Shown: positions 7,439 to 15,816, numbered from the stretch's first letter. The stretch is DNA of 25,670 bases from JAGQUL01 sp038212015 (GCA_038212015.1 JBBQUY010000049.1:1-25670); one strand, 5' to 3'. A program made the numbers and translations. The notes: generated by a model not told the origin, from the letters alone.

Positions 7439-9482
7439 TCGGCAGGCGCACGACGAATCGCGCACCCCCGGCGCGACCGGTCTCGTACCGCACGTCGCCA
7501 CCGTGGGCCTCGACGAGACCCGCGACGATCGACAGCCCCAGCCCGGCGCCGGCGCGCAGGTCGCTCTGGTGCTCGGGAGCCTGTGAAAACCGTTCGAACA
7601 GGCGTGTCACGAACTGCGCCGGTACGCCGGCCCCGTGGTCTTCGACGATGATCGACGCGCACCGCCGAGCGGCGGCATCTCCGACGTCCGAATCCTCGGT
7701 GACGAGGAGCTCGATCGGAGGCCTGCCGTACTTGACCGAGTTGGAGAGCAGGTTGATGAGGACCTGCTGGAGGTGGTCCTCGTCGACGAACACGCTGACG
7801 TCTTCGGGGCACGTCACGTGGACGTCGACCGGGATCGCCATGTCGCGCAGCGCCCGTTCGATCGCGGGGAGCACGTCGACCGAGACCGGCTCCACCCGCA
7901 GGCCACCCTGCTCGATCCGCGACAGCAGCAGCAGGTCGGTCACGAGGCGTCCGAGCCGATCGGCCTGCTCATCGATGATCGACACGTACTGACGCTTGTC
8001 CTCGTCGAGAATCGAGCCCCACATCGTGCGGAGCGTCTTGGCGAATCCGGAGATCGAGGTCAGTGGCGTGCGCAGCTCGTGCGACGCCATCGCCAGGAAG
8101 TCGCTCTTGAGCTCGCCCGCCGCGCGCAGCTCCTCGTTCGCGAGTTCGAGCTTGCGGCGAGCGTCCGTGCGCTCGCGTTCGAGCTGCTTGCGCTCGGAGA
8201 TGTCGCGCACGAACGCGAAGTACTCGTTCCGGTCCACGCCCGGCAGCTTCCACACGGACAGCTCGACCGGGAACTCGTGCCCGTCGCGGCGCACGACGGT
8301 CGTCTCGATCATCTCCTGCACCGGCCCCCGATCCAGCAGCTGGGCCATCCAGCTCTCGTGACGCTCGCGCAGCGAGCTCGGGATCAGGAAGTCTCCGATT
8401 CGGCGCCCGTGCGCCTCGCGCGCGGTCCACCCGAACAGGGTCGCGGCAGCCGCGTTCCACTCAGTGACCCTGCCCTGGTCATCGATCGCGACGAACGCGG
8501 TGTGTGCGGCATCGGTGATCTGGCGCGCACGTCCCCGGCTCGTCGACATGCGCAGCTGCGCGCGCCGCAGCGCAGCTGCGACCCAGAGCGCGGCGAGCGT
8601 GCCACCGACGAGGATGATGAGCGAGGCGATCGTGATGTATTCGCGAAGCGAATCCACCGGCGCGAATGCCTCCGTGCGCGGCTGCGTGACGATGAGGAAC
8701 CAGCCGTTGTCCAGCCGGGTCACTGCCGCCAGCTCGAGGCGATCGCTTCCGGGTGCGCGGTATCGTTCCAGGGTCACCTGCTCCGTCGATTCGTTGACGA
8801 GCCCGACTGCGCCCGGCAGCACACGCGCTCGCTTGGCCGGGTCGCCGGTGACGATCACCGTACCGTCGGCGAGCGCGAGTGACGCACGTCCGCCCTTGCC
8901 GAAGCGCGCCTCCTGGACTCCGGGGACCACCGATGCGAGGTCGAGCTCGGCCACGACGCGGCCCACGATGGCGGCTCCGGGAGCGTCGCCCGCCGGGATC
9001 GGATACGTCAGCACGACCAGCGCCCGCTCCTCCGAGACGCGCACGGTCGCCTCGGCGATGCCCTGCGCGCCGCCGGCTTCCGGAACGCCCACCCGACCGG
9101 CAGGGGCGGCCGCCACGAGCGCACCGCGAGCGTCATAGATGGCAAGGCGCCGCAGGTGCGTGCGATCGGTCAGCAGCTGGTCGACGAGCTCGCCGAGCTC
9201 CTCCGTGTCGCCTGTTGCCAGCAGGTCGGGAAGCACGTCTCGACCAGCGATCGACGAGGTCCGCTCCTCCACGAGTTCGATGTCGCGCGCTGCCTGATCC
9301 GCAAGCGTGCGGCCGATCGCGAGCTGGCCGTCGGCGACGCGTTCGCTGACGGAGTTCGACGCTGCCTGCATCGCGATCGATCCGATCGCGATGATCGGCA
9401 CGATCGTCAGCAGCGACATGACCAGTCCGAGCGTCCAGCGCCGGGCGAGCTGCGAACGATCGGGTTCGGGGGATGGAACCAT
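7428..9482 (-). CDS. Membrane sensor histidine kinase with extracellular sensor domain and PAS domain
   Basis: The 684-residue protein begins with a transmembrane helix at about 18-40. An extracellular region of about 240 residues follows and looks like a Cache-type sensor (LRRLAIYDARGALVAAAP, then GKGGRASLALADGTVIV and WFLIVTQPRTEAF). A second helix lies at about 283-304. A PAS domain (about 318-430) carries FVAIDDQGRVTEWNAAAATLFGW. A short coiled coil precedes the HisKA domain with phospho-acceptor His468 in SHELRTPLTSISGF. The HATPase domain has N-box NLLSNSVKYG (577-586), G1 DHGAGVP, F-box LFERFSQ and G2 GAGLGLSIV. All catalytic boxes look intact. The ATG lies 3 bases after the mraY stop codon, so the kinase is very likely co-transcribed and translationally coupled with mraY. 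No response regulator lies next to it. It sits where murD is usually found. Confidence 0.93.
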   Translation of the reverse strand: MVPSPEPDRSQLARRWTLGLVMSLLTIVPIIAIGSIAMQAASNSVSERVADGQLAIGRTLADQAARDIELVEERTSSIAGRDVLPDLLATGDTEELGELVDQLLTDRTHLRRLAIYDARGALVAAAPAGRVGVPEAGGAQGIAEATVRVSEERALVVLTYPIPAGDAPGAAIVGRVVAELDLASVVPGVQEARFGKGGRASLALADGTVIVTGDPAKRARVLPGAVGLVNESTEQVTLERYRAPGSDRLELAAVTRLDNGWFLIVTQPRTEAFAPVDSLREYITIASLIILVGGTLAALWVAAALRRAQLRMSTSRGRARQITDAAHTAFVAIDDQGRVTEWNAAAATLFGWTAREAHGRRIGDFLIPSSLRERHESWMAQLLDRGPVQEMIETTVVRRDGHEFPVELSVWKLPGVDRNEYFAFVRDISERKQLERERTDARRKLELANEELRAAGELKSDFLAMASHELRTPLTSISGFAKTLRTMWGSILDEDKRQYVSIIDEQADRLGRLVTDLLLLSRIEQGGLRVEPVSVDVLPAIERALRDMAIPVDVHVTCPEDVSVFVDEDHLQQVLINLLSNSVKYGRPPIELLVTEDSDVGDAAARRCASIIVEDHGAGVPAQFVTRLFERFSQAPEHQSDLRAGAGLGLSIVAGLVEAHGGDVRYETGRAGGARFVVRLPISR

Positions 9483-9485
9483 TGG

Positions 9486-10541
9486 TCAGTGCGTACGGAA
9501 CCAGATCGTGAAGCCGGTCGCCGAAAACAGCGATGCCACGATCGCGAAGCGAACCATGATCTGGGTCTCGCTCCAGTTCTTCAGCTCGAAGTGGTGGTGG
9601 ATCGGCGCCATCAGGAACAGCCGCCGCGGTTCACCGGTCATGCGACGTGACGCCTTGAACACGACGGTCTGCAGGATCACGCTCAGCCCCTCGACGACGA
9701 ACACGCCACCGATGATCGCAAGCAGCAGCTCGACCTTGAGGACGACCGCGAGCGCCGCGAGCGCGCCGCCGAGCGCGAGCGATCCGGTATCGCCCATGAA
9801 GACCTTCGCCGGGTACGCGTTCCACCACAGGAACCCGATGAGCGAACCGCCGAGCGCCGCGCAGAAGATCGCCACGTCCAGCGCGCCTGCCTGGTCGATC
9901 GACAGCGGGAAGATGTCGGTCAGTCGGCGATCCCAGAGCACGAACGCGATCGCGGTGAACGCCGTGAGCGAGATGACGACCGTCGTCGCGGCGAGACCGT
10001 CGAGCCCATCCGCGAGATTGACGCAGTTGGAGGTGCCGGCGAGCACGAAGAACAGCAGCACGTACCAGCCCCACTGCAGGTCCCACGTGATCGCGTTCGA
10101 CCCGGCGCTGTTGCTCGTGAACGGGATTTCGAGCACGGTCGTGACACCGAGCACGTGTGTGCTCGTGTAGCCGAGGAAGACCGTGATGAGCGCCATGAGC
10201 AGCATCTTGGTCTTGCCGTTGATGCCGAGCGAGCGTTTGTTGACGACTTTCATCGCGTCGTCCCAGAAGCCCATCAGGGCGCAGAGCATCATCGTGACCC
10301 ACACGACGAGGCCGAAGTCGGTGTGGTCACGGCCCACGAGCCAGTACGGCACGCTCATGCCGAACAGGATGAGCAGGCCACCCATCGTCGGCGTGCCCTT
10401 CTTGGTCACGGCGTGGGACTTGGGCCCGTCTTCTCGGAATTCCTGTCCGAACTCGCGACGCTGGGCCCAGCGGATGAACAGGGGGCCGAGCACGATGACG
10501 ATGAGCGCAGCGAGCGTGCCCGCGAGCAGCATGCGGGTCAT
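9486..10541 (-). CDS. mraY: Phospho-N-acetylmuramoyl-pentapeptide transferase MraY
   Basis: MraY transfers phospho-MurNAc-pentapeptide to undecaprenyl phosphate and so makes lipid I at the inner face of the membrane. The product has 351 residues, the usual length, with about ten hydrophobic helices. Visible motifs are GPKSHAVTKKGTPTMGG (about 39-55), the DDxxK-type FWDDAMKV with Asp94/Asp95, NLADGLDGLA at 175-184, FMGDTGSLALGG at about 248-259, and the C-terminal HHH of APIHHHFELKNWSE at 315-317. Its ATG overlaps the murF stop codon in an ATGA arrangement of 4 bases, which indicates tight coupling. The histidine kinase gene follows after 3 bases. Confidence 0.97.
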   Translation of the reverse strand: MTRMLLAGTLAALIVIVLGPLFIRWAQRREFGQEFREDGPKSHAVTKKGTPTMGGLLILFGMSVPYWLVGRDHTDFGLVVWVTMMLCALMGFWDDAMKVVNKRSLGINGKTKMLLMALITVFLGYTSTHVLGVTTVLEIPFTSNSAGSNAITWDLQWGWYVLLFFVLAGTSNCVNLADGLDGLAATTVVISLTAFTAIAFVLWDRRLTDIFPLSIDQAGALDVAIFCAALGGSLIGFLWWNAYPAKVFMGDTGSLALGGALAALAVVLKVELLLAIIGGVFVVEGLSVILQTVVFKASRRMTGEPRRLFLMAPIHHHFELKNWSETQIMVRFAIVASLFSATGFTIWFRTH

Positions 10542-12079
10542 GTCGAACCGCCTCCTTCGCCCTTTCGTTCGACAACGCGCGCCGCAAGCCTGCCGAGCCC
10601 GCTCGAATTGGACGCCTTCACGAGGATTGCGTCACCAGGGCGATGCCACTCGTCCAGTGCTGCCATCGCGACGTCGACGTCGTCGTAGCGTCGGGGAGCC
10701 GCGCCGCGCGCACGGAGCCATCCGTCAGCGAGCGCGTCGATCTCGGCGCCGGATCCGACGACCACGAGCACGTTGACCTGTTCGTGTGCGGCGGCGTGCG
10801 CGCCGACCTGTGCGTGCAGCTGTGGTGCGACCGGGCCGAGTTCGGCCATGCGCCCGAGCACCGCCACACGTCGCGATCCGCCTGCCGCGGCGAGCTCGTC
10901 GAGCGCGGCGCGCATCGACTCGGGATTCGCGTTGTAGGCGTCGTCGATGACGAGACCGCCGTCGCCCAGCGCGTGTCGATCACCACGCCCCGACGTGAGG
11001 ATCGCGTCGCTTCCATCCTCGTCGTGGGCGGCGGTGAGCACGAGGGCGTCCTCGGCGAGCAATTCGGCGGAGCCGCGCAGCGCGACGAGTGCGGCAGCTG
11101 CCGCGGCGAGGTTGCGGGACTGGTGCAGCCCGTGCAGCGGCAGCTCGAACGCGAGTTCGCGACCCATCAGGTCGATGGTTCCGGCGATGCCACCGGCGAT
11201 GCGATCGACGCTCGTGACGATCACGGCAGCATCGGACTCGTTCGGCCCGACACCGAACGGCAGCAGCCGATCGGGTACGTCGGCGGCGGCTTCGATGAGC
11301 TCCGGCTGGGCAACCGGAAAGATCCCGACGCCCCCCTTCCAGGTGCCGCCGAGCAGCTCCGCCTTGGCGGTGACGATGTTCTCGCGCGAGCCGAGCAGCT
11401 CCAGGTGCGCGGTGCCCGCAGTCGTGACGATGCCGATGTCGGGGTCGGCGACATCGCACAGCCACGAGACCTGCCCGAGCCCGCGCATGCCCATCTCGCA
11501 GATGACGACGTCGGTGTCGTCGCCTGCGGACAGCAGCGTCAGTGGCACGCCGATCTCGTTGTTCCAGTTCGCGTGCGATGCGACCACCCGCATCTCGCTC
11601 CGGCGCAGCAGCGCGGCGAGCAGGTCCTTGGTGCTCGTCTTGCCACTCGACCCGGTGATGCCGACGACACGCCAGTTCGACCGTCGTCGCCACGCGCGGC
11701 CGATGCGTCCGAGGGCCGTGACGCCGTCGCAGTCGGTGGCCACGAGCACCGGACCGTGCTGGGCGGCGGTGCCGAGCAGGTCGTTCCAGGTCTCGTCGTC
11801 GATCTCCAGGTCCGTGCCGGCGAGCACGGCGCATGCACCCTTGCTGAATGCTTCCGCGGCGTGTTCGATGCCGTGACTGCGTGTGCCCTGCAGTGCGACG
11901 AACAGGTCGCCGGACTGGATCTCACGCGTATCGATGACGACACCTGCACCGCGTGTGTCAGGCCCACCGACGATCGCCGCGGCGAGCTCCGCGTCGCCGT
12001 CGACGGGTCCGTACACGGCGAGGCCAAGCGACTCGACGACGTCGAGCAGCGACCAGTTCGGATGGCGTGGCACGGCCAC
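10538..12079 (-). CDS. murF: UDP-MurNAc-tripeptide--D-alanyl-D-alanine ligase MurF
   Basis: MurF adds D-Ala-D-Ala to complete the cytoplasmic pentapeptide precursor. From the GTG at 12079 the protein has 513 residues: an N-terminal UDP-binding region with VVIDTREIQSGDLFVALQG, the ATP-binding P-loop GITGSSGKTST at 140-150, HANWNNEIGVPLTLL, the EMGMRG motif at 195-200, TTAGTAHLELLGS, and GLHQSRNLAAAAA (usually GxHNxxNxxAA). The C-terminal ligase domain has VIDDAYNANPESM, and the C-terminus includes LVKASNSSGL. The start is a GTG 4 bases after the murE stop. Another GTG two codons later is possible. The same frame stays open far into murE, but that part is a shadow with no MurF similarity. Confidence 0.95.
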   Translation of the reverse strand: MAVPRHPNWSLLDVVESLGLAVYGPVDGDAELAAAIVGGPDTRGAGVVIDTREIQSGDLFVALQGTRSHGIEHAAEAFSKGACAVLAGTDLEIDDETWNDLLGTAAQHGPVLVATDCDGVTALGRIGRAWRRRSNWRVVGITGSSGKTSTKDLLAALLRRSEMRVVASHANWNNEIGVPLTLLSAGDDTDVVICEMGMRGLGQVSWLCDVADPDIGIVTTAGTAHLELLGSRENIVTAKAELLGGTWKGGVGIFPVAQPELIEAAADVPDRLLPFGVGPNESDAAVIVTSVDRIAGGIAGTIDLMGRELAFELPLHGLHQSRNLAAAAAALVALRGSAELLAEDALVLTAAHDEDGSDAILTSGRGDRHALGDGGLVIDDAYNANPESMRAALDELAAAGGSRRVAVLGRMAELGPVAPQLHAQVGAHAAAHEQVNVLVVVGSGAEIDALADGWLRARGAAPRRYDDVDVAMAALDEWHRPGDAILVKASNSSGLGRLAARVVERKGEGGGST

Positions 12080-12083
12080 GGTC

Positions 12084-13592
12084 TCAGCCGACGCCGACGG
12101 CCTCGAGCGCCTCTCGAACGACGGTGACATCGTCGAACGGGACGGTCTCGTCGGCAAAGGTCTGGCCCTGCTCGTGGCCCTTGCCTGCGACGACGACCAC
12201 GTCGCCCGGCCCGGCCTCGCGCATCGCGCGCTCGATCGCGGCGCGTCGGTCGACCTCCTCGACGACGTCGGCACCGCCGCGCATGCCTCGCTTGATCTCC
12301 GCGATGATCGCGGCAGGGTCCTCGCTGCGCGGATTGTCGGACGTGACGATCGCCAGGTCGGCGCCGTTGGATGCGGCGCGACCCATGAGCGGTCGCTTGG
12401 AGCGGTCGCGGTCGCCGCCACAGCCGAACACGACGATGAGGTTGCGGTCGCAGATCGCGCGGGCGCTGTCGAGCACCTGCTCGAGCGAGTCGGGGGTGTG
12501 CGCGTAGTCGACGAGCACCGTGAATTCCTGGCCCGCCTCGACGGGCTCGAATCGACCGCGCACGCCGGCGATGCGGTCCAGGCCTGCCTGGATGTCGTCG
12601 GGCGTGAGGCCGGCGAGCAGCGCCATGGTGGCGGCGGTCAGCACGTTCTCGACGTTGAAACGTCCACGAAGGCGCGACTTGAGGTGGAAGTCCCCGACGG
12701 GGCTCTCCACCTTGATCGATGCGCCGTCGGGCAGCAGCGCGAAGCTGGCGCTCACCGACGCACGGTTCATCTCGCGCAGCGTCCAGCCCCAGACTGGAAC
12801 GTCGTCGCGTTCGGCATGCACGAGCTCGTCGAACAGGCGGCTGCCCCACTCGTCGTCGCAGTTGACCGCGGCGGGGAAGAACTGGCCCTCGGGCCCCGGC
12901 TCCGTGAAGAGCAGTCGCTTGGCCTGGTAGTAGGCCTCGAAGCTCTTGTGGTAGTCGAGATGGTCACGCGTCAGGTTGGTGAAGCCGACCGCGGCGTAGC
13001 GAATGTTGGCGACGCGCTTCTGGTCGAGCGCGTGGGAGCTGACCTCGATCGCGGCGCTGTCGTCGCCGGCGTCGGCCATGTCACGCAGCAGCGCGTGCAG
13101 TTCCAGTGATTCAGGGGTGGTGAATCCAGTCTCGAGCTCGGTCCCGCCGACGACCACGCCCGTGGTCCCGACCATGCCGCTCTGGCGTCCGGCCGCAGCG
13201 AGCATCGCGCGCAGCAGATACGTCGTGGTGGTCTTGCCGTTGGTGCCGGTCACGCCGAACACGTCGAGTCGCCTGCTCGGCTCCTTGAAGTGACGGTCGG
13301 CGATCGGTCCCATCGCCGCGCGCACCGCCGGAACGACGACCTGCGGCACGTCGATGCCGTCGATGACGTGATCGACGACGAGCGCCACCGCGCCGGCCGC
13401 GACCGCCTCGGCCGCGAAGTCGTGTCCGTCGCGCGTTGCGCCCGGAACGCAGAAGAACAGCGCACCCGGTTCGACGCGTCGCGTATCCATGACAAGGCTC
13501 GTCACCGTGGCTTCGCCACTGGCACCGTCACCGGCGCCTCGGTGGATCGTCGCCTCGTCCAGTCCTTCGATGATCTCGGAAAGCTCGCTCAC
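12084..13592 (-). CDS. murE: UDP-MurNAc-L-Ala-D-Glu--meso-2,6-diaminopimelate ligase MurE
   Basis: MurE adds the third amino acid of the stem peptide. The 502-residue protein shows MDTRRVEPGALFFCVPG, the P-loop GVTGTNGKTTTT at about 113-124, TTPESLELHALL, EVSSHALDQKRV, FTNLTRDHLDYH, RGRFNVENVLTA, VDYAHTPDSLEQVL and FGCGGDRDRSKRP. The DNPR signature at 419-422 is the established marker of meso-diaminopimelate specificity, so the wall should be of the A1-gamma type. The start was placed at GTG 13592, which has AGGA 9 bases upstream. GTG codons further upstream (up to 13646) run into the hairpin that follows the HU gene. murF follows with a 4-base gap. The usual upstream partners (ftsI, ftsL, mraW, mraZ) are absent. 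Confidence 0.95.
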   Translation of the reverse strand: MSELSEIIEGLDEATIHRGAGDGASGEATVTSLVMDTRRVEPGALFFCVPGATRDGHDFAAEAVAAGAVALVVDHVIDGIDVPQVVVPAVRAAMGPIADRHFKEPSRRLDVFGVTGTNGKTTTTYLLRAMLAAAGRQSGMVGTTGVVVGGTELETGFTTPESLELHALLRDMADAGDDSAAIEVSSHALDQKRVANIRYAAVGFTNLTRDHLDYHKSFEAYYQAKRLLFTEPGPEGQFFPAAVNCDDEWGSRLFDELVHAERDDVPVWGWTLREMNRASVSASFALLPDGASIKVESPVGDFHLKSRLRGRFNVENVLTAATMALLAGLTPDDIQAGLDRIAGVRGRFEPVEAGQEFTVLVDYAHTPDSLEQVLDSARAICDRNLIVVFGCGGDRDRSKRPLMGRAASNGADLAIVTSDNPRSEDPAAIIAEIKRGMRGGADVVEEVDRRAAIERAMREAGPGDVVVVAGKGHEQGQTFADETVPFDDVTVVREALEAVGVG

Positions 13593-13645
13593 AACGGGAA
13601 ATCCTATCGACCCATGCGGATCCACGCGCCGCACCTTGGAAGACA

Positions 13646-13679
13646 CGAAGGGCGCCGACCCGGAGGCCGACGCCCTTCG
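13646..13679 (-). terminator. Hairpin terminator downstream of the HU gene
   Basis: CGAAGGGCG (13646-13654) pairs perfectly with CGCCCTTCG (13671-13679), with extra partial pairing inside. It lies 24 bases past the HU stop codon and ends 53 bases before the murE start. The minus-strand sequence after the stem (GTGTCTTCC) is only mildly T-rich. It should insulate murE from HU transcription, at least in part. Confidence 0.6.
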
Positions 13680-13703
13680 GCGTCAATCAGCGAAGAAGTG
13701 GAA

Positions 13704-13994
13704 TCACTTCTTCTTGCCGTTGACGGTCTCCTTGAGCTTGCTGCCCGGCGTGAAGCGCGGGACGCGAGCTGCGGCGATCTGCATCTTCTCGCCGGTGCGC
13801 GGGTTCACGCCCTGGCGCGCGGCGCGCTCCGAGACGGAGAACTTGCCGAAGCCGGTGATGTTGACGTCGGAGCCGCTCTTGAGCTCACCCTCGATCGCCC
13901 ACAGCACGGCTTCAACAGCCTCGCCGGCATCCTTCTTGGAAAGGTCGGCGCGATCCGCGACCTTCTCGATGAGACCAGTCTTGGTCAGACCCAT
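13704..13994 (-). CDS. HU-family histone-like DNA-binding protein
   Basis: HU is a small dimeric protein that bends and compacts DNA. The product has 96 residues: MGLTKTGLIEKVADRADLSKK at the N-terminus, the helical dimer region to about residue 40, and the beta-arm region with the family signature GFGKFSVSERAARQGVNPRTG followed by the IAAARVPRFTPG core. The C-terminus is NGKKK. Length and sequence are those of a canonical bacterial HU, without the long lysine-rich tail of mycobacterial HupB. The start is set by AGGAG 7 bases upstream of the ATG at 13994. It is transcribed away from the HD-domain gene, from a shared intergenic region of about 140 bases. Confidence 0.96.
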   Translation of the reverse strand: MGLTKTGLIEKVADRADLSKKDAGEAVEAVLWAIEGELKSGSDVNITGFGKFSVSERAARQGVNPRTGEKMQIAAARVPRFTPGSKLKETVNGKKK

Positions 13995-14065
13995 GTTCCC
14001 ACTCCTCATTTGAGTCGTTCGTGATATCGACCGGGAGACCGTTTCCCCCATCTCGACGTCGACAT

Positions 14066-14093
14066 CCTGTACCGCCCGTCCCGGCGATTTCAA
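14066..14093 (-). promoter_or_regulatory. Candidate housekeeping promoter for the HU gene
   Basis: On the minus strand TTGAAA (-35, 14088-14093) is separated by 16 bases from TACAGG (-10, 14066-14071). The -35 is close to the consensus; the -10 is imperfect. The predicted leader is about 65 bases and ends in a good Shine-Dalgarno sequence. Confidence 0.4.
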
Positions 14094-14133
14094 CCTGCCA
14101 ATGCGGGTTGGAGCCGGTTCGGACCGGGCAACA

Positions 14134-15090
14134 ATGGCAGGTATGGACGACGCACGCATAGACGAAGAAGGCCACATGGACGTCGACGGGGACCCGCATG
14201 TACCCGAAGAAGAGCCTGCATTCACCAGTGAAATACCAGTTTCGAACCTTGCGCGAGAAATGGCCTCCGACCGGCAGTCCGCGCTGTCTGATCGCTCGGT
14301 TCACGAGTTCATCGCGGAAGCACGAATCAACGTGCCGACCCGCGGAAATCGCATGCTCGAGCAGGTCATCGAGCGCATCAATGCCGACGATGAGCTCCGA
14401 ACCTGGTGGCATATCGCCAACCTGAACGCGGTCGCTCGCATGGGCATGAACGACCATTCCTGGGTCCACATGCAGATCGTCACCAACATCGGGCTGAAGC
14501 TGCTGCGACTGCTCGCCCGCGCCGGCGTGAAGCCCGCGATGGTGACCGACTACGGGCTCTCGCAGAAGGACGCGGAGGTCGTGGTCCTGCTGGGCTGCCT
14601 GCTCCACGACGTGGGCATGAGCATCCATCGGATCGGCCACGAAGAGTTCTCGCTGTTCCTGGCGGATCGCAAGGCGCGCGAACTCCTGGACGGGCTCTAC
14701 GACACCGTCGCGCGCACGGCCGTGGTGAGCGAGGCGCTGCAGTCGATCATCACCCACCGCAGCGACGGGCGACCACTCACGGTCGAGGCGGGCGTCGTGC
14801 GCGTGGCCGACTCGCTCGACATGACGCACGGGCGATCACGCATTCCGTTCGAGCAGGGGTCGCTGTCGATCCATGCACTCAGCGCGGCGGCCGTCGATCG
14901 CGTCAGCCTCAAGTCGGGCCAGACGCGGGCGATCCTCGTCGAGATCGAGATGAACAACTCTAGCGGTGTGTTCCAGGTGGACGAGCTCCTGCGCAAGAAG
15001 CTCAAGGGCTCGGGCCTCGAGGGGCACGTCGAGATCCTCGTCACGGTGCACGAGACCGAAAAGCGACTGCTCGACCGCTTCACGCTCTGA
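14134..15090 (+). CDS. HD-domain metal-dependent phosphohydrolase-like protein
   Basis: The protein has about 318 residues with an acidic, poorly conserved N-terminal part (1-45). A helical HD-type domain follows. The probable metal ligands are His residues in MNDHSWVHMQIV, the HD pair in GCLLHDVGMSIHRIGHEE (about 158-159), His in ITHRSDG and Asp in VADSLDMTHGR. HD proteins hydrolyse phosphate esters, often of nucleotides, but the substrate cannot be told here. The last 80 residues (SGQTRAILVEIEMNNSS to the end) look like a separate small beta domain. No membrane segment is present. The start is uncertain: ATG 14134 is used, ATG 14143 is close, and ATG 14176 has the best upstream sequence (GAAGAAGG). 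It is divergent from HU and convergent with the MarR gene. Confidence 0.8.
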   Translation: MAGMDDARIDEEGHMDVDGDPHVPEEEPAFTSEIPVSNLAREMASDRQSALSDRSVHEFIAEARINVPTRGNRMLEQVIERINADDELRTWWHIANLNAVARMGMNDHSWVHMQIVTNIGLKLLRLLARAGVKPAMVTDYGLSQKDAEVVVLLGCLLHDVGMSIHRIGHEEFSLFLADRKARELLDGLYDTVARTAVVSEALQSIITHRSDGRPLTVEAGVVRVADSLDMTHGRSRIPFEQGSLSIHALSAAAVDRVSLKSGQTRAILVEIEMNNSSGVFQVDELLRKKLKGSGLEGHVEILVTVHETEKRLLDRFTL

Positions 15091-15101
15091 CTCCGTGAAC
15101 C

Positions 15102-15125
15102 TCACGTGCGCGCATGCGCGCGTGA
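15102..15125. repeat. Near-palindromic inverted repeat after the HD-domain gene
   Basis: TCACG (15102-15106) and CGTGA (15121-15125) flank the self-complementary core CGCGCATGCGCG, with a one-base offset. It lies 12 bases past the HD gene stop codon and may add to termination with the next hairpin. Confidence 0.45.
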
Positions 15126-15132
15126 AGAGCAC

Positions 15133-15153
15133 GGGGCACCTCGAGGGTGCCCC
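15133..15153. terminator. Bidirectional hairpin between convergent genes
   Basis: GGGGCACC (15133-15140) and GGTGCCCC (15146-15153) form an 8-bp GC-rich stem with a 5-base loop, between the stop codons of the HD-domain gene (+) and the MarR gene (-). There is no strong T tract on the plus side. On the minus side TGCTCTTC follows. Confidence 0.6.
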
Positions 15154-15180
15154 GGTGCATCGACATGTTCGACGTCGCTT

Positions 15181-15747
15181 CTACCAGTAGGAGGTCGGGT
15201 CGTCCTCGACGACCGTGGCCTTGGCGCGATCACCGGCGCGCTTCGGTGCTGCGGCGTGGAGTCGCTCGGCGTCGCTGCGGAGCAGCTCGCGAAGGCTCGC
15301 GACGTCAGCGGCGCTTGCCGACCAGTCGCCCGCGGCTCGGGCGACGGCGGTGGCGCCCTCGACCAGGCCTGCCGCGCTCTTGAACAGCTCCTTCTCCCAC
15401 TTCGGCGTGACGCCGAGCAGGATGCGACGACGATCCGCAGGGTCCGGGATGCGCTCGATGTACCCGGCGCGCTCGATGCGATCTGCGAGCGTGGTCATCG
15501 CGGCACGACTCAGGTCGACGCGCTCGGCAAGCTCGCTCATCGAACATCGACCGCCGTCCCAGAGCGACAGCAAGGCGTGCAGCTCGCTCATCGTGACGCC
15601 GAGCGCCCGGCGAAGCTGGCCCATGTGCGCAAGCTGGGCGGCTCCCAGGCGGAGCAGCAGGCGCCCCGCGTTGTCGGGATCCGCACCCATTTCTGCAGGG
15701 TCGGAGCGCATCAGCTCTACTGCGCGCTTCCAGTCGGCACTCGCCAT
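15181..15747 (-). CDS. MarR-family transcriptional regulator
   Basis: This is a 188-residue winged-helix regulator. The N-terminal dimerisation helices (about 1-50) lead into the DNA-binding domain at about 51-120: SELHALLSLWDGGRCSMSELAERVDLSRAAMTTLADRIERAGYIERI, then the wing DPADRRR (102-108), which is the classic MarR Asp-x-Arg-Arg signature. The C-terminal helices complete the dimer interface. MarR proteins usually repress a divergent gene and themselves and release DNA on binding small phenolic or similar ligands. The start is ATG 15747 with GAGGA 5 bases upstream. The divergent partner is the small gene at 15933, and the space between them is rich in repeated half-sites. Confidence 0.92.
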   Translation of the reverse strand: MASADWKRAVELMRSDPAEMGADPDNAGRLLLRLGAAQLAHMGQLRRALGVTMSELHALLSLWDGGRCSMSELAERVDLSRAAMTTLADRIERAGYIERIPDPADRRRILLGVTPKWEKELFKSAAGLVEGATAVARAAGDWSASAADVASLRELLRSDAERLHAAAPKRAGDRAKATVVEDDPTSYW

Positions 15748-15816
15748 GTTGGTCCTCGTCTCCTCGCGGCAAGCCAGACTACCTGCCCACGCGGAATCAT
15801 CGCAAAGATGCCAGCC

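Noticed and set aside
10643..12127. 494-codon plus-strand frame opposite murF
   Set aside because: Antisense shadow of MurF with no recognisable domain.
12080..12421. N-terminal extension of the murF frame
   Set aside because: The extension lies inside murE and reads as out-of-frame Ser/Arg-rich sequence; MurF similarity begins after the GTG at 12079.
13593..13646. Upstream GTG starts for MurE
   Set aside because: The most upstream one lies in the HU terminator hairpin; GTG 13592 has a better Shine-Dalgarno sequence and gives a normal MurE length.
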